In this document: piece after piece, positions 6,911 to 14,693 of the stretch
Layout of the letters: each line of letters opens with the position of its first letter
Position numbering within the stretch: the stretch's first letter is position 1
Assembly: GCA_012027055.1 (NCBI GenBank)
Contig: VEPF01000118.1
Location: 1-17,058 of the forward strand
Direction: 5' to 3'
Origin: Gemmatimonadota bacterium
GTDB lineage: Bacteria; Gemmatimonadota; Gemmatimonadetes; Longimicrobiales; RSA9
Length of the DNA: 17,058 bases
Position numbers and translations under genes: made by a program
Notes under the pieces: generated by a model
Databases searched by the model: none
Told to the model about the DNA's origin: nothing
The model's input: the letters and a program-made list of their open reading frames with translations, nothing else

Positions 6911-8071
6911 ATGAGGATTTCAGTACCGAAGGAAACGCGTCCGGGCGAGCGCCGCGTTGCGCTCGTGCCGGAGTCGTGCAAGAAGCTGGTTCAGGCCGGC
7001 TACGAGGTTGCGGTCGAAGCGGGTGCCGGCGCGTCCGCCTACTTCGCGGACCAGGCGTATCAGGATGCCGGGGCGATCATCGTGGCGGACGCGGCGCAGG
7101 TGTTTGGCAGCGCCGATTTCCTGGCGATGGTCAACGCTCCCGGAACGGGTGAAGCGGGCCGCCCCGATGAAGCGAGCTGGATCCGGTCGGGGACGGTGCT
7201 GCTGGCGTCGCTGATGCCGCTGCGCACGCCGGCGGCGATGCAGGTGCTGGCGGAGCGGGGGGTGACGGCCTTCTCGACGGATGCGATCCCACGCATCAGC
7301 CGCGCGCAGGCCATGGACACGTTGTCGTCGATGGCGAACATCGCGGGCTACAAGGGAGTGCTGCTGGCGGCAGCACACCTGAACAAGTACTTCCCGATGT
7401 TCATGACGGCGGCTGGCATGGTGCCGCCGGCGAAGGTCTTCGTCATTGGTGCCGCGGTGGCGGGACTGCAGGCGATCGCGACGGCGCGGCGGCTGGGCGC
7501 GAACGTGACCGCCACGGACGTGCGGCCGGAAGTGAAGGAGCAGATCGAGAGCGTGGGCGGCAAGTATGTCGGCATCGAGCTGGCACAGAGTGCGGTGGCC
7601 GGCGGCGGGTACGCCAAGGAGTTGTCGAAGGAGGATCAGGCGAGGCAGCGCGAGCTGCTGGTGGAGCAGTGCGGGCTGGTGGACGCCGTGATCACGACGG
7701 CGCTGATCGGCGGCGTGTTCGCGCCCACGCTGATTACGGCGGAGATGGTCGGCAGGATGCGGCCCGGATCCGTGATCGTCGACCTGGCCGCGGACGGCGG
7801 TGGCAACTGCGAGTTGTCGAAGCCCGGGGAAGTGGTCACGGAAGGCGGCGTGACGATCGTGGCGCCGCTGAATCTGGCGGCATCGGTGCCGACGCATGCG
7901 AGCCTGCTGTTCTCGCGGAACCTGACGGCATTCATCACGGCGTTCACCAAAGAAAAGAGCTTCGCGCTGGATCTGGCGGACGAGATCCAGGCAGGCGCCC
8001 TGATCGCCCACGGTGGCGAGATCCGGCATCAGCGCACGCGGGACGCGCTGCAGCCCGCGGCCACGCATTGA
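6911..8071 (+). CDS. pntAA: NAD(P) transhydrogenase subunit alpha part 1 (domain I, NAD(H)-binding)
   Basis: Soluble domain I of the proton-translocating transhydrogenase, which binds NAD(H) on the cytoplasmic side and passes hydride to NADP+ bound by PntB. The 386 residues match the separate PntAA subunit of Rhodospirillum-type three-gene systems, and the protein is related to alanine dehydrogenase. Visible motifs are M-R-I-S-V-P-K-E-T, the R-Q-D loop residues R128, Q133 and D136 in P-R-I-S-R-A-Q-A-M-D, and the Rossmann region V-I-G-A-A-V-A-G-L-Q-A-I-A-T-A-R-R-L-G-A starting at 178. The usual G-x-G-x-x-G fingerprint is G-A-A-V-A-G here, so its second Gly is Ala182. The start follows a GGAG at good spacing. 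pntAB begins 71 bp downstream. Confidence 0.96.
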   Translation: MRISVPKETRPGERRVALVPESCKKLVQAGYEVAVEAGAGASAYFADQAYQDAGAIIVADAAQVFGSADFLAMVNAPGTGEAGRPDEASWIRSGTVLLASLMPLRTPAAMQVLAERGVTAFSTDAIPRISRAQAMDTLSSMANIAGYKGVLLAAAHLNKYFPMFMTAAGMVPPAKVFVIGAAVAGLQAIATARRLGANVTATDVRPEVKEQIESVGGKYVGIELAQSAVAGGGYAKELSKEDQARQRELLVEQCGLVDAVITTALIGGVFAPTLITAEMVGRMRPGSVIVDLAADGGGNCELSKPGEVVTEGGVTIVAPLNLAASVPTHASLLFSRNLTAFITAFTKEKSFALDLADEIQAGALIAHGGEIRHQRTRDALQPAATH

Positions 8072-8142
8072 ACGGACCAGCTGCACATATGGCCGGGCAC
8101 AGCCATACGGTTGTGCCGCAGCAACCGAAAGGAGACATCGAG

Positions 8143-8556
8143 ATGTCCCGGCGAGGGAATAGGTGGTTGAGCTTGCCACTGCTGGTGGCGAGCGTCAGCC
8201 TGGCAGTGACGGCGGCGGCGGCTGCCGCCCAGGAGGGCGAGGCCGCGGCGGCGCACGCTGTCAACGTCGATTACTGGCCGCTCCTGTTCGTGTTCGTCCT
8301 GGCCAGTTTCATTGGGCTGGGCGTGATCCGGCGGGTGTCGCGGCTGTTGCATACGCCCCTGATGTCGATCACCAACGCGATTTCCGCGATCGCGGTGGTC
8401 GGCTCGATCATCGTCGCGGGCTCGGACTATCCGACCGAAATCCGGATCATCGGCGCGGTCGCGCTGTTCGCCTCGATGACGAACATCGTGAGCGGCTTCC
8501 TGATCACGGACCGGATGTTGAAGATGTTCAAGACTGACGAAGGAGATCACAAATGA
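8143..8556 (+). CDS. pntAB: NAD(P) transhydrogenase subunit alpha part 2 (membrane domain II segment)
   Basis: A 137-residue membrane subunit supplying three helices of the proton channel: about 45-65 (W-P-L-L-F-V-F-V-L-A-S-F-I-G), 76-96 (I-T-N-A-I-S-A-I-A-V-V-G) and 103-127. The L-L-H-T-P-L-M-S-I-T-N-A-I-S motif is diagnostic for PntAB. The ATG at 8143 was chosen because AAAGGAG sits at 8128-8134; an in-frame ATG at 8089 lacks such a site. Residues 1-30 look like a cleavable signal peptide: R-R-G-N-R, then a hydrophobic stretch, then an Ala-rich A-x-A site. That is unexpected for this subunit, although it could replace the extra first helix found in E. coli PntA. The stop overlaps the pntB start as ATGA. 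Confidence 0.93.
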   Translation: MSRRGNRWLSLPLLVASVSLAVTAAAAAAQEGEAAAAHAVNVDYWPLLFVFVLASFIGLGVIRRVSRLLHTPLMSITNAISAIAVVGSIIVAGSDYPTEIRIIGAVALFASMTNIVSGFLITDRMLKMFKTDEGDHK

Positions 8557-9962
8557 ACGCCTCCTTCGTGCAACTCGCCTATCTGGTCGCGACGGGGCTG
8601 TTCGTCTTCTCGCTGCACTGGATGAATGACCCGAAGACCGCGCGCCGCGGCGTGGGGGCGGGCGTGCTGGCGATGCTCATCGCGGTGCTGGCCACCTGGG
8701 CGCAACCGGTCGTGGTGCACCACCTCTGGATCATCGTTGCGATCGCGCTCGGTTTTGCGGTCGGCTGGCCGCTCTCGCAAGTACCGCTCACGGCGGTACC
8801 GCAACGGACCGCGTTGTCGCACGCCTTCGGCGGTCTGGCCGCCGGGCTGGTCGGTACGGCCAAGTTCTATCTCTGGTACCGGGAAGGGCCGGAGAACCTG
8901 ACGGCATTCGTGATGATCGCGATCATCGCGGAGATCATCCTCGGGTACCTGACCTTTACCGGCAGCCTCATGGCGGCCGGCAAGCTGCAGGAAGTGAAGT
9001 GGATCCCGCAGCGGCCGGTGACCTATCCCGGCCAGAACTTGATGAACATCGGATTGCTGGTGATCGCGTTGGCGGTGGGTGTGGCGTTGATCGTGAACCC
9101 GACCGCTTCGTGGGCGCCCGCCGTGTTCCCCGTGATCATCGGGCTGGCACTGTTGTTCGGCGTGCTGCTGATCATCCCGATCGGCGGCGCCGACATGCCG
9201 ACCGTCATCGCGATCCTGAACGCGTACGCCGGGCTGTCGGCCGTGGCGATGGGCTTCGTGCTCGACAACAAGCTGCTGATCACGGCGGGCGCGCTGGACG
9301 GTTCCAGCGGCCTGATCCTGTCGATCATCATGTGCAAGGCCATGAACCGCTCCTTCACGAACGTGTTGTTCGGCGCCTTCGGGCAGGTTCAGCAGCAGAA
9401 GGCCGGAGCGGAAGCCCAGGTGTACAAGCCGGAAACCCCGGAGAGCGCGGCCCAGATCATGGAGCAGGCGAGCCTGGTGGTGATCATCCCGGGCTACGGG
9501 ATGGCGGTGGCTCAGGCCCAGCACAAGATCCGGGAGCTGTACGATCTGCTGAAGAAGCGGCACATCGATGTGAAGTTCGCGATCCATCCGGTGGCCGGCC
9601 GTATGCCGGGCCACATGAACGTACTGCTGGCGGAGGCGGAGATCCCGTACACCGACCTCGTCGAGATGGACGACATCAACGGCGACATGCCGCAGTGTGA
9701 CGTGGCGCTGGTGGTGGGCGCGAACGACGTCGTGAACCCGGCCGCCCGGTACGACCAGAGCAGCCCGATCTACGGGATGCCGATCATCGATGCCGACAAG
9801 GCCCGGACTATCTTCGCGATCAAGCGCAGCAAGAATCCCGGGTTCGCGGGCATCGACAACGAGCTCTACTTCTCCGAAAAGACGTGGATGCTCTTCGGCG
9901 ACGCCAAGAAGGTAATCGGCGACCTGGTCAAGAACCTCAGTGACGGGAGCGGGATGCACTGA
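8553..9962 (+). CDS. pntB: NAD(P) transhydrogenase subunit beta (membrane domain and NADP(H)-binding domain III)
   Basis: A 469-residue subunit of normal length. Residues 1-265 form about nine membrane helices, with conserved L-S-H-A-F-G-G-L-A-A (88-97; H90 lies near the position of the E. coli channel residue His91), I-G-G-A-D-M-P-T-V-I and N-A-Y-A-G-L-S. Residues 285-460 form domain III, which binds NADP(H): G-Y-G-M-A-V-A-Q-A-Q (314-323), I-H-P-V-A-G-R-M-P-G-H-M-N-V-L-L-A-E-A, G-A-N-D-V-V-N-P-A, K-R-S-K-N-P-G-F-A-G, and M-L-F-G-D-A-K near the end. The enzyme uses the proton gradient to make NADPH from NADH. It is translationally coupled to pntAB. No terminator is visible before ccmA, 30 bp downstream, so read-through is likely. 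Confidence 0.97.
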   Translation: MNASFVQLAYLVATGLFVFSLHWMNDPKTARRGVGAGVLAMLIAVLATWAQPVVVHHLWIIVAIALGFAVGWPLSQVPLTAVPQRTALSHAFGGLAAGLVGTAKFYLWYREGPENLTAFVMIAIIAEIILGYLTFTGSLMAAGKLQEVKWIPQRPVTYPGQNLMNIGLLVIALAVGVALIVNPTASWAPAVFPVIIGLALLFGVLLIIPIGGADMPTVIAILNAYAGLSAVAMGFVLDNKLLITAGALDGSSGLILSIIMCKAMNRSFTNVLFGAFGQVQQQKAGAEAQVYKPETPESAAQIMEQASLVVIIPGYGMAVAQAQHKIRELYDLLKKRHIDVKFAIHPVAGRMPGHMNVLLAEAEIPYTDLVEMDDINGDMPQCDVALVVGANDVVNPAARYDQSSPIYGMPIIDADKARTIFAIKRSKNPGFAGIDNELYFSEKTWMLFGDAKKVIGDLVKNLSDGSGMH

Positions 9963-9992
9963 TGCGCCCGTTTCCGCAGTTGCCGTGCGCAG

Positions 9993-10676
9993 GTGTCTAA
10001 TCCGGCGGTCCTTGCTGCCGGAGTGGCCCGCCGCTTCGGCCGGCGCTGGGTGCTGCGAGGCATCGACCTCGCCATCCAGCCCGGCCAGGTGGTGGCGCTC
10101 ACGGGTCGGAACGGCAGTGGCAAGACCACGCTGCTGCGGCTGATCGCCTCGATACTTCGCCCTACCCGGGGCGAAATCCAGGTCTTCGGGTTCCACACCA
10201 TTCGCGAGGGCGCGAGCGTGCGCCCGCTGGTCGGGATGCTGGCACACAACGCCGGCATCTACGACGATCTGACCGCCGCCGAGAATCTCGTGTTCGCGCT
10301 CCGCATGGCTGGTCACTCGGCGCGTCGCGCGCCGATCTCCGAGGTCCTCGACCGGGTGGGCCTGACCAGCTTCGAGTTCGAGCGCGTCCGGGGGTTCTCC
10401 GCCGGCATGCGGCGGCGGCTGGGGCTGGCCCGGCTGCTGCTGCGCCCGCCCCGCCTGCTGCTGCTGGACGAGCCGTACGCGAGCTTCGACCAGGATGGGA
10501 TCGAGCTCGTCAACGAGTTCGCGGCCCGGATCCGGGACGAGGGCGGCGCGGTCATCCTTTCCACCCATGACATCGGCCGGGCGGCGGTCGTGGCCGACCG
10601 CCGGGCACACATTGCGGACGGTCTGCTCGGCGAGCAGGCGATCCCGGGCGTGCCCGCGGCGGGAGGTCAGCCGTGA
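9993..10676 (+). CDS. ccmA: Cytochrome c biogenesis heme exporter ATPase CcmA
   Basis: The 227-residue ATP-binding subunit of the CcmABCD complex, whose ATP hydrolysis releases heme-loaded CcmE. Walker A is G-R-N-G-S-G-K-T-T (38-46), Walker B is L-L-L-L-D-E-P (155-161) and the switch His is H192. The signature reads F-S-A-G-M (135-139) instead of L-S-A-G-Q, and at the Q-loop position A-H-N-A-G-I (84-89) has Asn86 where CcmA proteins usually carry Gln. The name rests on position: ccmB to ccmH follow without interruption. The frame opens at the pntB stop; the GTG at 9993 is the first usable start and gives a full ABC N-terminus, but no good Shine-Dalgarno precedes it. Its stop overlaps the ccmB GTG. 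Confidence 0.9.
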   Translation: MSNPAVLAAGVARRFGRRWVLRGIDLAIQPGQVVALTGRNGSGKTTLLRLIASILRPTRGEIQVFGFHTIREGASVRPLVGMLAHNAGIYDDLTAAENLVFALRMAGHSARRAPISEVLDRVGLTSFEFERVRGFSAGMRRRLGLARLLLRPPRLLLLDEPYASFDQDGIELVNEFAARIRDEGGAVILSTHDIGRAAVVADRRAHIADGLLGEQAIPGVPAAGGQP

Positions 10677-11353
10677 ACGCCGAGATCCAGCGCGTCGGCG
10701 CCATCGTTTGGAAGGACTTGACTGCGGAACGACGCACCAAGGCCAATTTCAACTCCGTGGTGTTCCTGGCCGGGATGATCCTGCTGCTCTTCGGGTTCGC
10801 GATCGGACCCGGTGGCGAGATCATTGACGCCATTTCCGGGGGAGTGCTCTGGCTGACGGTACTGTTCAGCGGGGTGCTCTCGTTCAACCGTTCCTACGAG
10901 CAGGAACTGGAGAACGGGGCTCTGGAAATGCTGCTGCTGTACCCGGGCGACAGGCGAGCAATCTTCGTCGGCAAGTTGTTGGCGAATCTGTTCTTCGTGC
11001 TGCTCGTGGAGGTGGTCATGGTGCCCCTCGCGGCACTCCTCTACGATCTGCCGCTCTGGGCCCACATCGGTCCCCTGGCCCTGGTGCTGGTTCTGGGTAC
11101 CATCGGCTTCGTCACGCTGGGGACCTTTTACGCGGCCATGGCCAGCCGCCTGCGGGCCCGGGAGGTAATGCTCCCGCTCCTGTTGTTTCCCATGCTGGTG
11201 CCCCTCCTGGTTGGAGCCGTTCAGGCCACCGGGGGTATCCTACACGGCGATCTGATGGGATCGACCGCGTCGTGGCTGAAGCTGCTGGTGGTTTTCGACG
11301 TGATCTTCTTCGTCGCGGCACTGTTGGCTTTCGAGCACATCATCGAGGATTAG
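10673..11353 (+). CDS. ccmB: Heme exporter membrane protein CcmB
   Basis: A 226-residue inner-membrane protein with about six helices, close to the usual CcmB length of 220. Family features are W-K-D-L-T-A-E-R-R-T-K near the N-terminus, F-N-R-S-Y-E-Q-E-L-E-N-G-A-L-E-M-L-L-L after helix 2, and P-L-L-L-F-P-M-L-V-P-L-L-V-G-A in the later helices. It pairs with CcmA and CcmC in the ABC-type complex that drives heme transfer to and from CcmE. The start is GTG overlapping the ccmA stop, with a GGGAGGT site at 10661-10667. ccmC begins three bases after its stop. Confidence 0.93.
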   Translation: MNAEIQRVGAIVWKDLTAERRTKANFNSVVFLAGMILLLFGFAIGPGGEIIDAISGGVLWLTVLFSGVLSFNRSYEQELENGALEMLLLYPGDRRAIFVGKLLANLFFVLLVEVVMVPLAALLYDLPLWAHIGPLALVLVLGTIGFVTLGTFYAAMASRLRAREVMLPLLLFPMLVPLLVGAVQATGGILHGDLMGSTASWLKLLVVFDVIFFVAALLAFEHIIED

Positions 11354-11356
11354 CGG

Positions 11357-12085
11357 ATGAACAAAGCAGTCCAGGGTCCCGAGGTCATCGCTCCACCCCG
11401 GTGGCTGACGCCTGTCGGCTGGGCGGCGCTCCTCGCTTTCCCGGCCGCCCAGATCACCGGGTTCCTGATCTCTGCGCCGGATCGGGCCATGGGCAACCTG
11501 CAAAAGATCATGTACGTGCACGTGCCATCGGCATGGGTGGCCATGGTCGGATTCTTCGTCGTGTTCGTGGCCAGCGTGCGCTATCTGTGGAGTCGCGATC
11601 TGAAGCACGATCGGCTGGCGGCCGCGACCGCCGAAGTGAGCGTGCTGTTCACCGGTCTCACGCTGGCGCTCGGGTCCATTTGGGGCCGGCCGACCTGGGG
11701 AATCTGGTGGACCTGGGATCCGCGCCTCACCTCGACTGCGATCATGCTCCTGATCTACGTCGCCTACCTTGCGCTCCGCTCGTTTACCGAAGACGAGGAA
11801 CGCCGAGCCCGCTGGAGTGCAGCGGTCGGCATTCTCGGATTCCTGAACGTGCCCATCGTGTACTTCTCGGTGAAGTGGTGGCGCACGCTGCACCAGGTGC
11901 AGACCGTCGACGTAACGGGTGCGATCGGCTCGGCCTATGCCATCAGCCTGCTGATCAACAGCATCGCCTTCATGATTCTGTTCGCCTGGCTGGTGGGCTT
12001 GCGGACGCAGCTCGCGGGACTGGAGCGGCAGCGGGAAGCATGGCTGGAAGAGCAGGCACTGAGCAGGAGTGACGCCCATGTCTGA
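11357..12085 (+). CDS. ccmC: Heme handling protein CcmC
   Basis: A 242-residue, six-helix inner-membrane protein that loads heme onto CcmE at the periplasmic face. The tryptophan-rich WWD motif is clear: W-G-R-P-T-W-G-I-W-W-T-W-D-P-R-L-T-S (109-126). The two heme-iron ligands expected in the family are present as H55 in Y-V-H-V-P-S-A-W and H179 in R-T-L-H-Q (E. coli H60 and H184). The last codons overlap the ccmD start by eight bases. Shared W-W-D chemistry links it to CcmF, but its size and the Y-V-H-V-P-S motif identify it as CcmC. Confidence 0.96.
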   Translation: MNKAVQGPEVIAPPRWLTPVGWAALLAFPAAQITGFLISAPDRAMGNLQKIMYVHVPSAWVAMVGFFVVFVASVRYLWSRDLKHDRLAAATAEVSVLFTGLTLALGSIWGRPTWGIWWTWDPRLTSTAIMLLIYVAYLALRSFTEDEERRARWSAAVGILGFLNVPIVYFSVKWWRTLHQVQTVDVTGAIGSAYAISLLINSIAFMILFAWLVGLRTQLAGLERQREAWLEEQALSRSDAHV

Positions 12086-12212
12086 GTGGTTCTACATCTG
12101 GCTGGCGTTCGGCCTCGCCTGGGGTGTGGTCGGCGGGTATTCCGCGTGGCTGATCGGCCGGCGGAGAGCGGCTGCGGCCGCGTTGCGCGGCAGGAACGGA
12201 GGTGCGCGGTGA
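12078..12212 (+). CDS. ccmD: CcmD-like small membrane protein
   Basis: A 44-residue frame (M-S-E-W-F-Y-I-W-L-A-F-G-L-A-W...) fits exactly between ccmC and ccmE. Its ATG overlaps the end of ccmC by eight bases and its TGA overlaps the ccmE GTG. It has one N-terminal membrane helix (about 4-26), then a basic segment R-R-R and an Arg/Ala-rich tail. This is the size, topology and operon position of CcmD, which holds holo-CcmE release together with CcmABC. Sequence conservation in CcmD is weak, so the call rests mainly on topology and position. Confidence 0.85.
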   Translation: MSEWFYIWLAFGLAWGVVGGYSAWLIGRRRAAAAALRGRNGGAR

Positions 12213-12667
12213 CTGGCAAGCGGACCAGGACTCTGGGCCTGATCGCCGGCATGGTGGTGGTGCTGGGCGGCTTCGGATACCTGCTGTACGGCAACATCGG
12301 CGAGAACATCGTCTTCTTTCTGACGCCGTCTGAGCTCCTGGCCAAGGGCGGCGAGGCGTACGACCAGCCGGTGCGGCTGGGCGGGCAGGTGAAAGCCGGG
12401 TCGGTCCAGTGGGACGCGCAGGCGCTCGATCTGCGGTTCGTCATCAAGGATGCGGACGGCGAGATTGCGGTGCACTCGAAAGGTGCTCCACCCCAGATGT
12501 TCCAGACGGAGATGGGCGTGATCGTCGAGGGGAAGCTGACTCATGCGGGCAGTCAGCCCCTGTTCGAGTCGACGAACCTGATGGTGCGGCACTCCAACGA
12601 GTACCAGCCCCCGAAAGACGGCCATCCCAAGCCCGAACAGATGTACAAATCGCTGATCAAGGACTAG
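12209..12667 (+). CDS. ccmE: Heme chaperone CcmE
   Basis: A 152-residue periplasmic heme chaperone anchored by an N-terminal helix (about 8-28, after basic K-R-T-R). The OB-fold core includes L-T-P-S-E-L, V-R-L-G-G-Q-V, and V-E-G-K-L. The covalent heme-binding H-x-x-x-Y motif is H128-S-N-E-Y132, so this is the classical His type, not the Cys variant. The start is GTG at 12209, overlapping the ccmD stop and preceded by GGAGG (12198-12202). The same frame is open further upstream to 12086, but that extension overlaps ccmD and codes for Arg-rich sequence, so I rejected it. ccmF follows after 28 bp. Confidence 0.95.
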   Translation: MTGKRTRTLGLIAGMVVVLGGFGYLLYGNIGENIVFFLTPSELLAKGGEAYDQPVRLGGQVKAGSVQWDAQALDLRFVIKDADGEIAVHSKGAPPQMFQTEMGVIVEGKLTHAGSQPLFESTNLMVRHSNEYQPPKDGHPKPEQMYKSLIKD

Positions 12668-12695
12668 AGCCGCTCTTTCGAATCAGAGGCTGATA

Positions 12696-14693
12696 GTGAT
12701 CCGAATCCTCGGGTACGGCGCCGTCGTAGCGGCGCTGACGCTGGCGGTGTACGGCTTGGTGGCGGCTGCGTGGGGGGTGCGTGCGCGGCAGGCGGCGCTC
12801 ATCCGCAGTGCTCGCGCTGCCGCGTACCTCAACGCGGCGCTGCTAGTTGCCGCCAACGTGCTGATGGTGTACGCGCTGCTGCCCCATGACTTCAGCATCA
12901 GCTACGTCGCGCAGGTAGGCAGCCGGGCCACGCCCGCCTGGGTGAGCATCGTTTCGCTGTGGAGCTCGCTCGAGGGCTCGATCCTGTTCTGGGGGATGGT
13001 CTTGGCGCTGTACACCGCGGGGGCGATGTACTTCACACGCTCATCGCTGGGCGCGCTCGGCGCTTACGCCAACGCGGTAATGCTGGGCGTGGGGGCTTTC
13101 TTCTATCTGCTCTTGGCCGGCCCGGCCAATCCGTTCAGGACGGTCTTCCCGGTCCCGGCCGACGGCCCCGGCCCAAATCCGCTGCTACAGAACCACTACC
13201 TGATGGCCGTCCATCCGCCGCTGCTGTACCTGGGCTACGTGGGCATGACCGTCCCGTTCGGCTTCGCGATGGGCGCCCTGCTCTCCGGACGGCTCGATGA
13301 TACGTGGCTGCGGGTGACGCGGCGCTGGACGCTCACGGCCTGGATGTTCCTGAGCCTCGCCATCATGGCCGGCATGTGGTGGTCCTACGAGGTACTCGGC
13401 TGGGGCGGCTACTGGGCCTGGGATCCGGTCGAAAACGCTTCCTTCATGCCCTGGCTCACGGCGACCGCGTTCCTGCACTCGGTCATGGTCCAGGAGCGGC
13501 GTGCCATGCTGCGAGTGTGGAACCTGTCGCTCATCGTGAGCACGTTTCTGCTCACCGTTCTGGGCACGTTCCTGACGCGCAGCGGCGTGCTGTCCAGCGT
13601 GCACGCCTTCGGCGAAGGACCGATCGGTCTCTACTTCCTGGTCTTCATCGCCGTGGTGCTGGTATTCTCCCTGGCCATGCTGGCCGGGCGCAGCACGGAA
13701 CTGAAGAGCACCGGCAGCATGGACAGCATGCTCTCGCGCGAATCCGTGTTCCTGCTGAACAACCTGCTGCTGACCGCCTTCACCTTCACGGTGCTGCTGG
13801 GTACGCTCTACCCGCTGCTCGCCGAGGCACTCCGGGGAGTGAAGGTCAGCGTGGGCGCCCCCTTCTTCAACAAGATGACCTTGCCCATCTGCGCGGCGCT
13901 CCTCTTCCTGGTCGGCATGGGACCGATGCTGCCCTGGCGCGTGGCCGACCGGCAACAACTCAAGCGCACCTTCGTGGCGCCAGCAACCGGACTCCTGCTC
14001 ACACTGGCCGGGGCCCTGGTGGCTGGCGTGCGCAGTCCGTACGGGTTGCTCGCGTTCGCTTTTGCCGGCTTCGCTCTGGTGTCCAACCTGCAGGAGTTCG
14101 CGCAGGCCACCGCGGCCCGGCGGCGTCATGCGGGACTTCCGGTACTGCCCGCCCTCCTGAGCCTGTTCCGCGTCAACCCGCGGCGTTTCGGCGGCTATAC
14201 CGCGCACATCGGCATCATCATCGCCGCGATTGGCATTGCTGCTTCGTCGGAGTTCCGGACGGAGCGCGAGGCCACCATGAAGCCGGGAGACACGCTGGAG
14301 GTCGGCGGATACAAACTCCGCTTCGACGACCTGCAGGGCTACGACGAGCCGCATCGTTTCGTGGTCGCCGCCAATTTCAGCATTCTCTCCGGCGCGCGGA
14401 CGACCGGCAAAATGAATCCCCGGTTGAACTACTACACGGCGCGCGGCGGCGAGCCCGTCACCACTCCGTCCGTCCGCAGCCGGGCGACCAATGACCTGTA
14501 CATGACGCTGCTGGCCTTCGAGCAGGATGGCTCAACGGCGACCGTATCGGTGATCGTAGAGCCGCTGGTGAGCTGGATCTGGGTGGGCGGCATGATCGTG
14601 GCGCTCGGGGCCATCCTGGCCATACGGCCGGCCCGCGCGCGGCGGGTCGCCGAGACCGCAGCGGCACCGGCCGCCGCGGTGGAGGTTGCATGA
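12696..14693 (+). CDS. ccmF: Cytochrome c heme lyase subunit CcmF
   Basis: A 665-residue multi-helix protein that takes heme from CcmE and attaches it to the CxxCH motif of apocytochromes. The WWD domain is at about 235-253 (G-W-G-G-Y-W-A-W-D-P-V-E-N-A-S-F-M-P-W). The four functional histidines known from E. coli (173, 261, 303, 491) are matched by H173 in A-V-H-P-P-L-L-Y, H261, H303 in S-V-H-A-F-G, and H504 in Y-T-A-H-I-G. The periplasmic C-terminal domain (about 520-620) is present. The start is GTG with an AGAGG upstream. The stop overlaps the ccmG ATG as ATGA. It is a single full-length gene, not split as in some lineages. Confidence 0.97.
   Translation: MIRILGYGAVVAALTLAVYGLVAAAWGVRARQAALIRSARAAAYLNAALLVAANVLMVYALLPHDFSISYVAQVGSRATPAWVSIVSLWSSLEGSILFWGMVLALYTAGAMYFTRSSLGALGAYANAVMLGVGAFFYLLLAGPANPFRTVFPVPADGPGPNPLLQNHYLMAVHPPLLYLGYVGMTVPFGFAMGALLSGRLDDTWLRVTRRWTLTAWMFLSLAIMAGMWWSYEVLGWGGYWAWDPVENASFMPWLTATAFLHSVMVQERRAMLRVWNLSLIVSTFLLTVLGTFLTRSGVLSSVHAFGEGPIGLYFLVFIAVVLVFSLAMLAGRSTELKSTGSMDSMLSRESVFLLNNLLLTAFTFTVLLGTLYPLLAEALRGVKVSVGAPFFNKMTLPICAALLFLVGMGPMLPWRVADRQQLKRTFVAPATGLLLTLAGALVAGVRSPYGLLAFAFAGFALVSNLQEFAQATAARRRHAGLPVLPALLSLFRVNPRRFGGYTAHIGIIIAAIGIAASSEFRTEREATMKPGDTLEVGGYKLRFDDLQGYDEPHRFVVAANFSILSGARTTGKMNPRLNYYTARGGEPVTTPSVRSRATNDLYMTLLAFEQDGSTATVSVIVEPLVSWIWVGGMIVALGAILAIRPARARRVAETAAAPAAAVEVA

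Noticed and set aside
8547..10610. 687-codon - strand frame opposite pntB and ccmA
   Set aside because: Shadow of two strongly conserved genes; composition dominated by Arg, His, Gln and Asp with no recognisable fold.
12086..12208. Upstream extension of ccmE
   Set aside because: Overlaps ccmD completely and encodes Arg-rich sequence; GTG at 12209 has the ribosome binding site and gives a normal CcmE.
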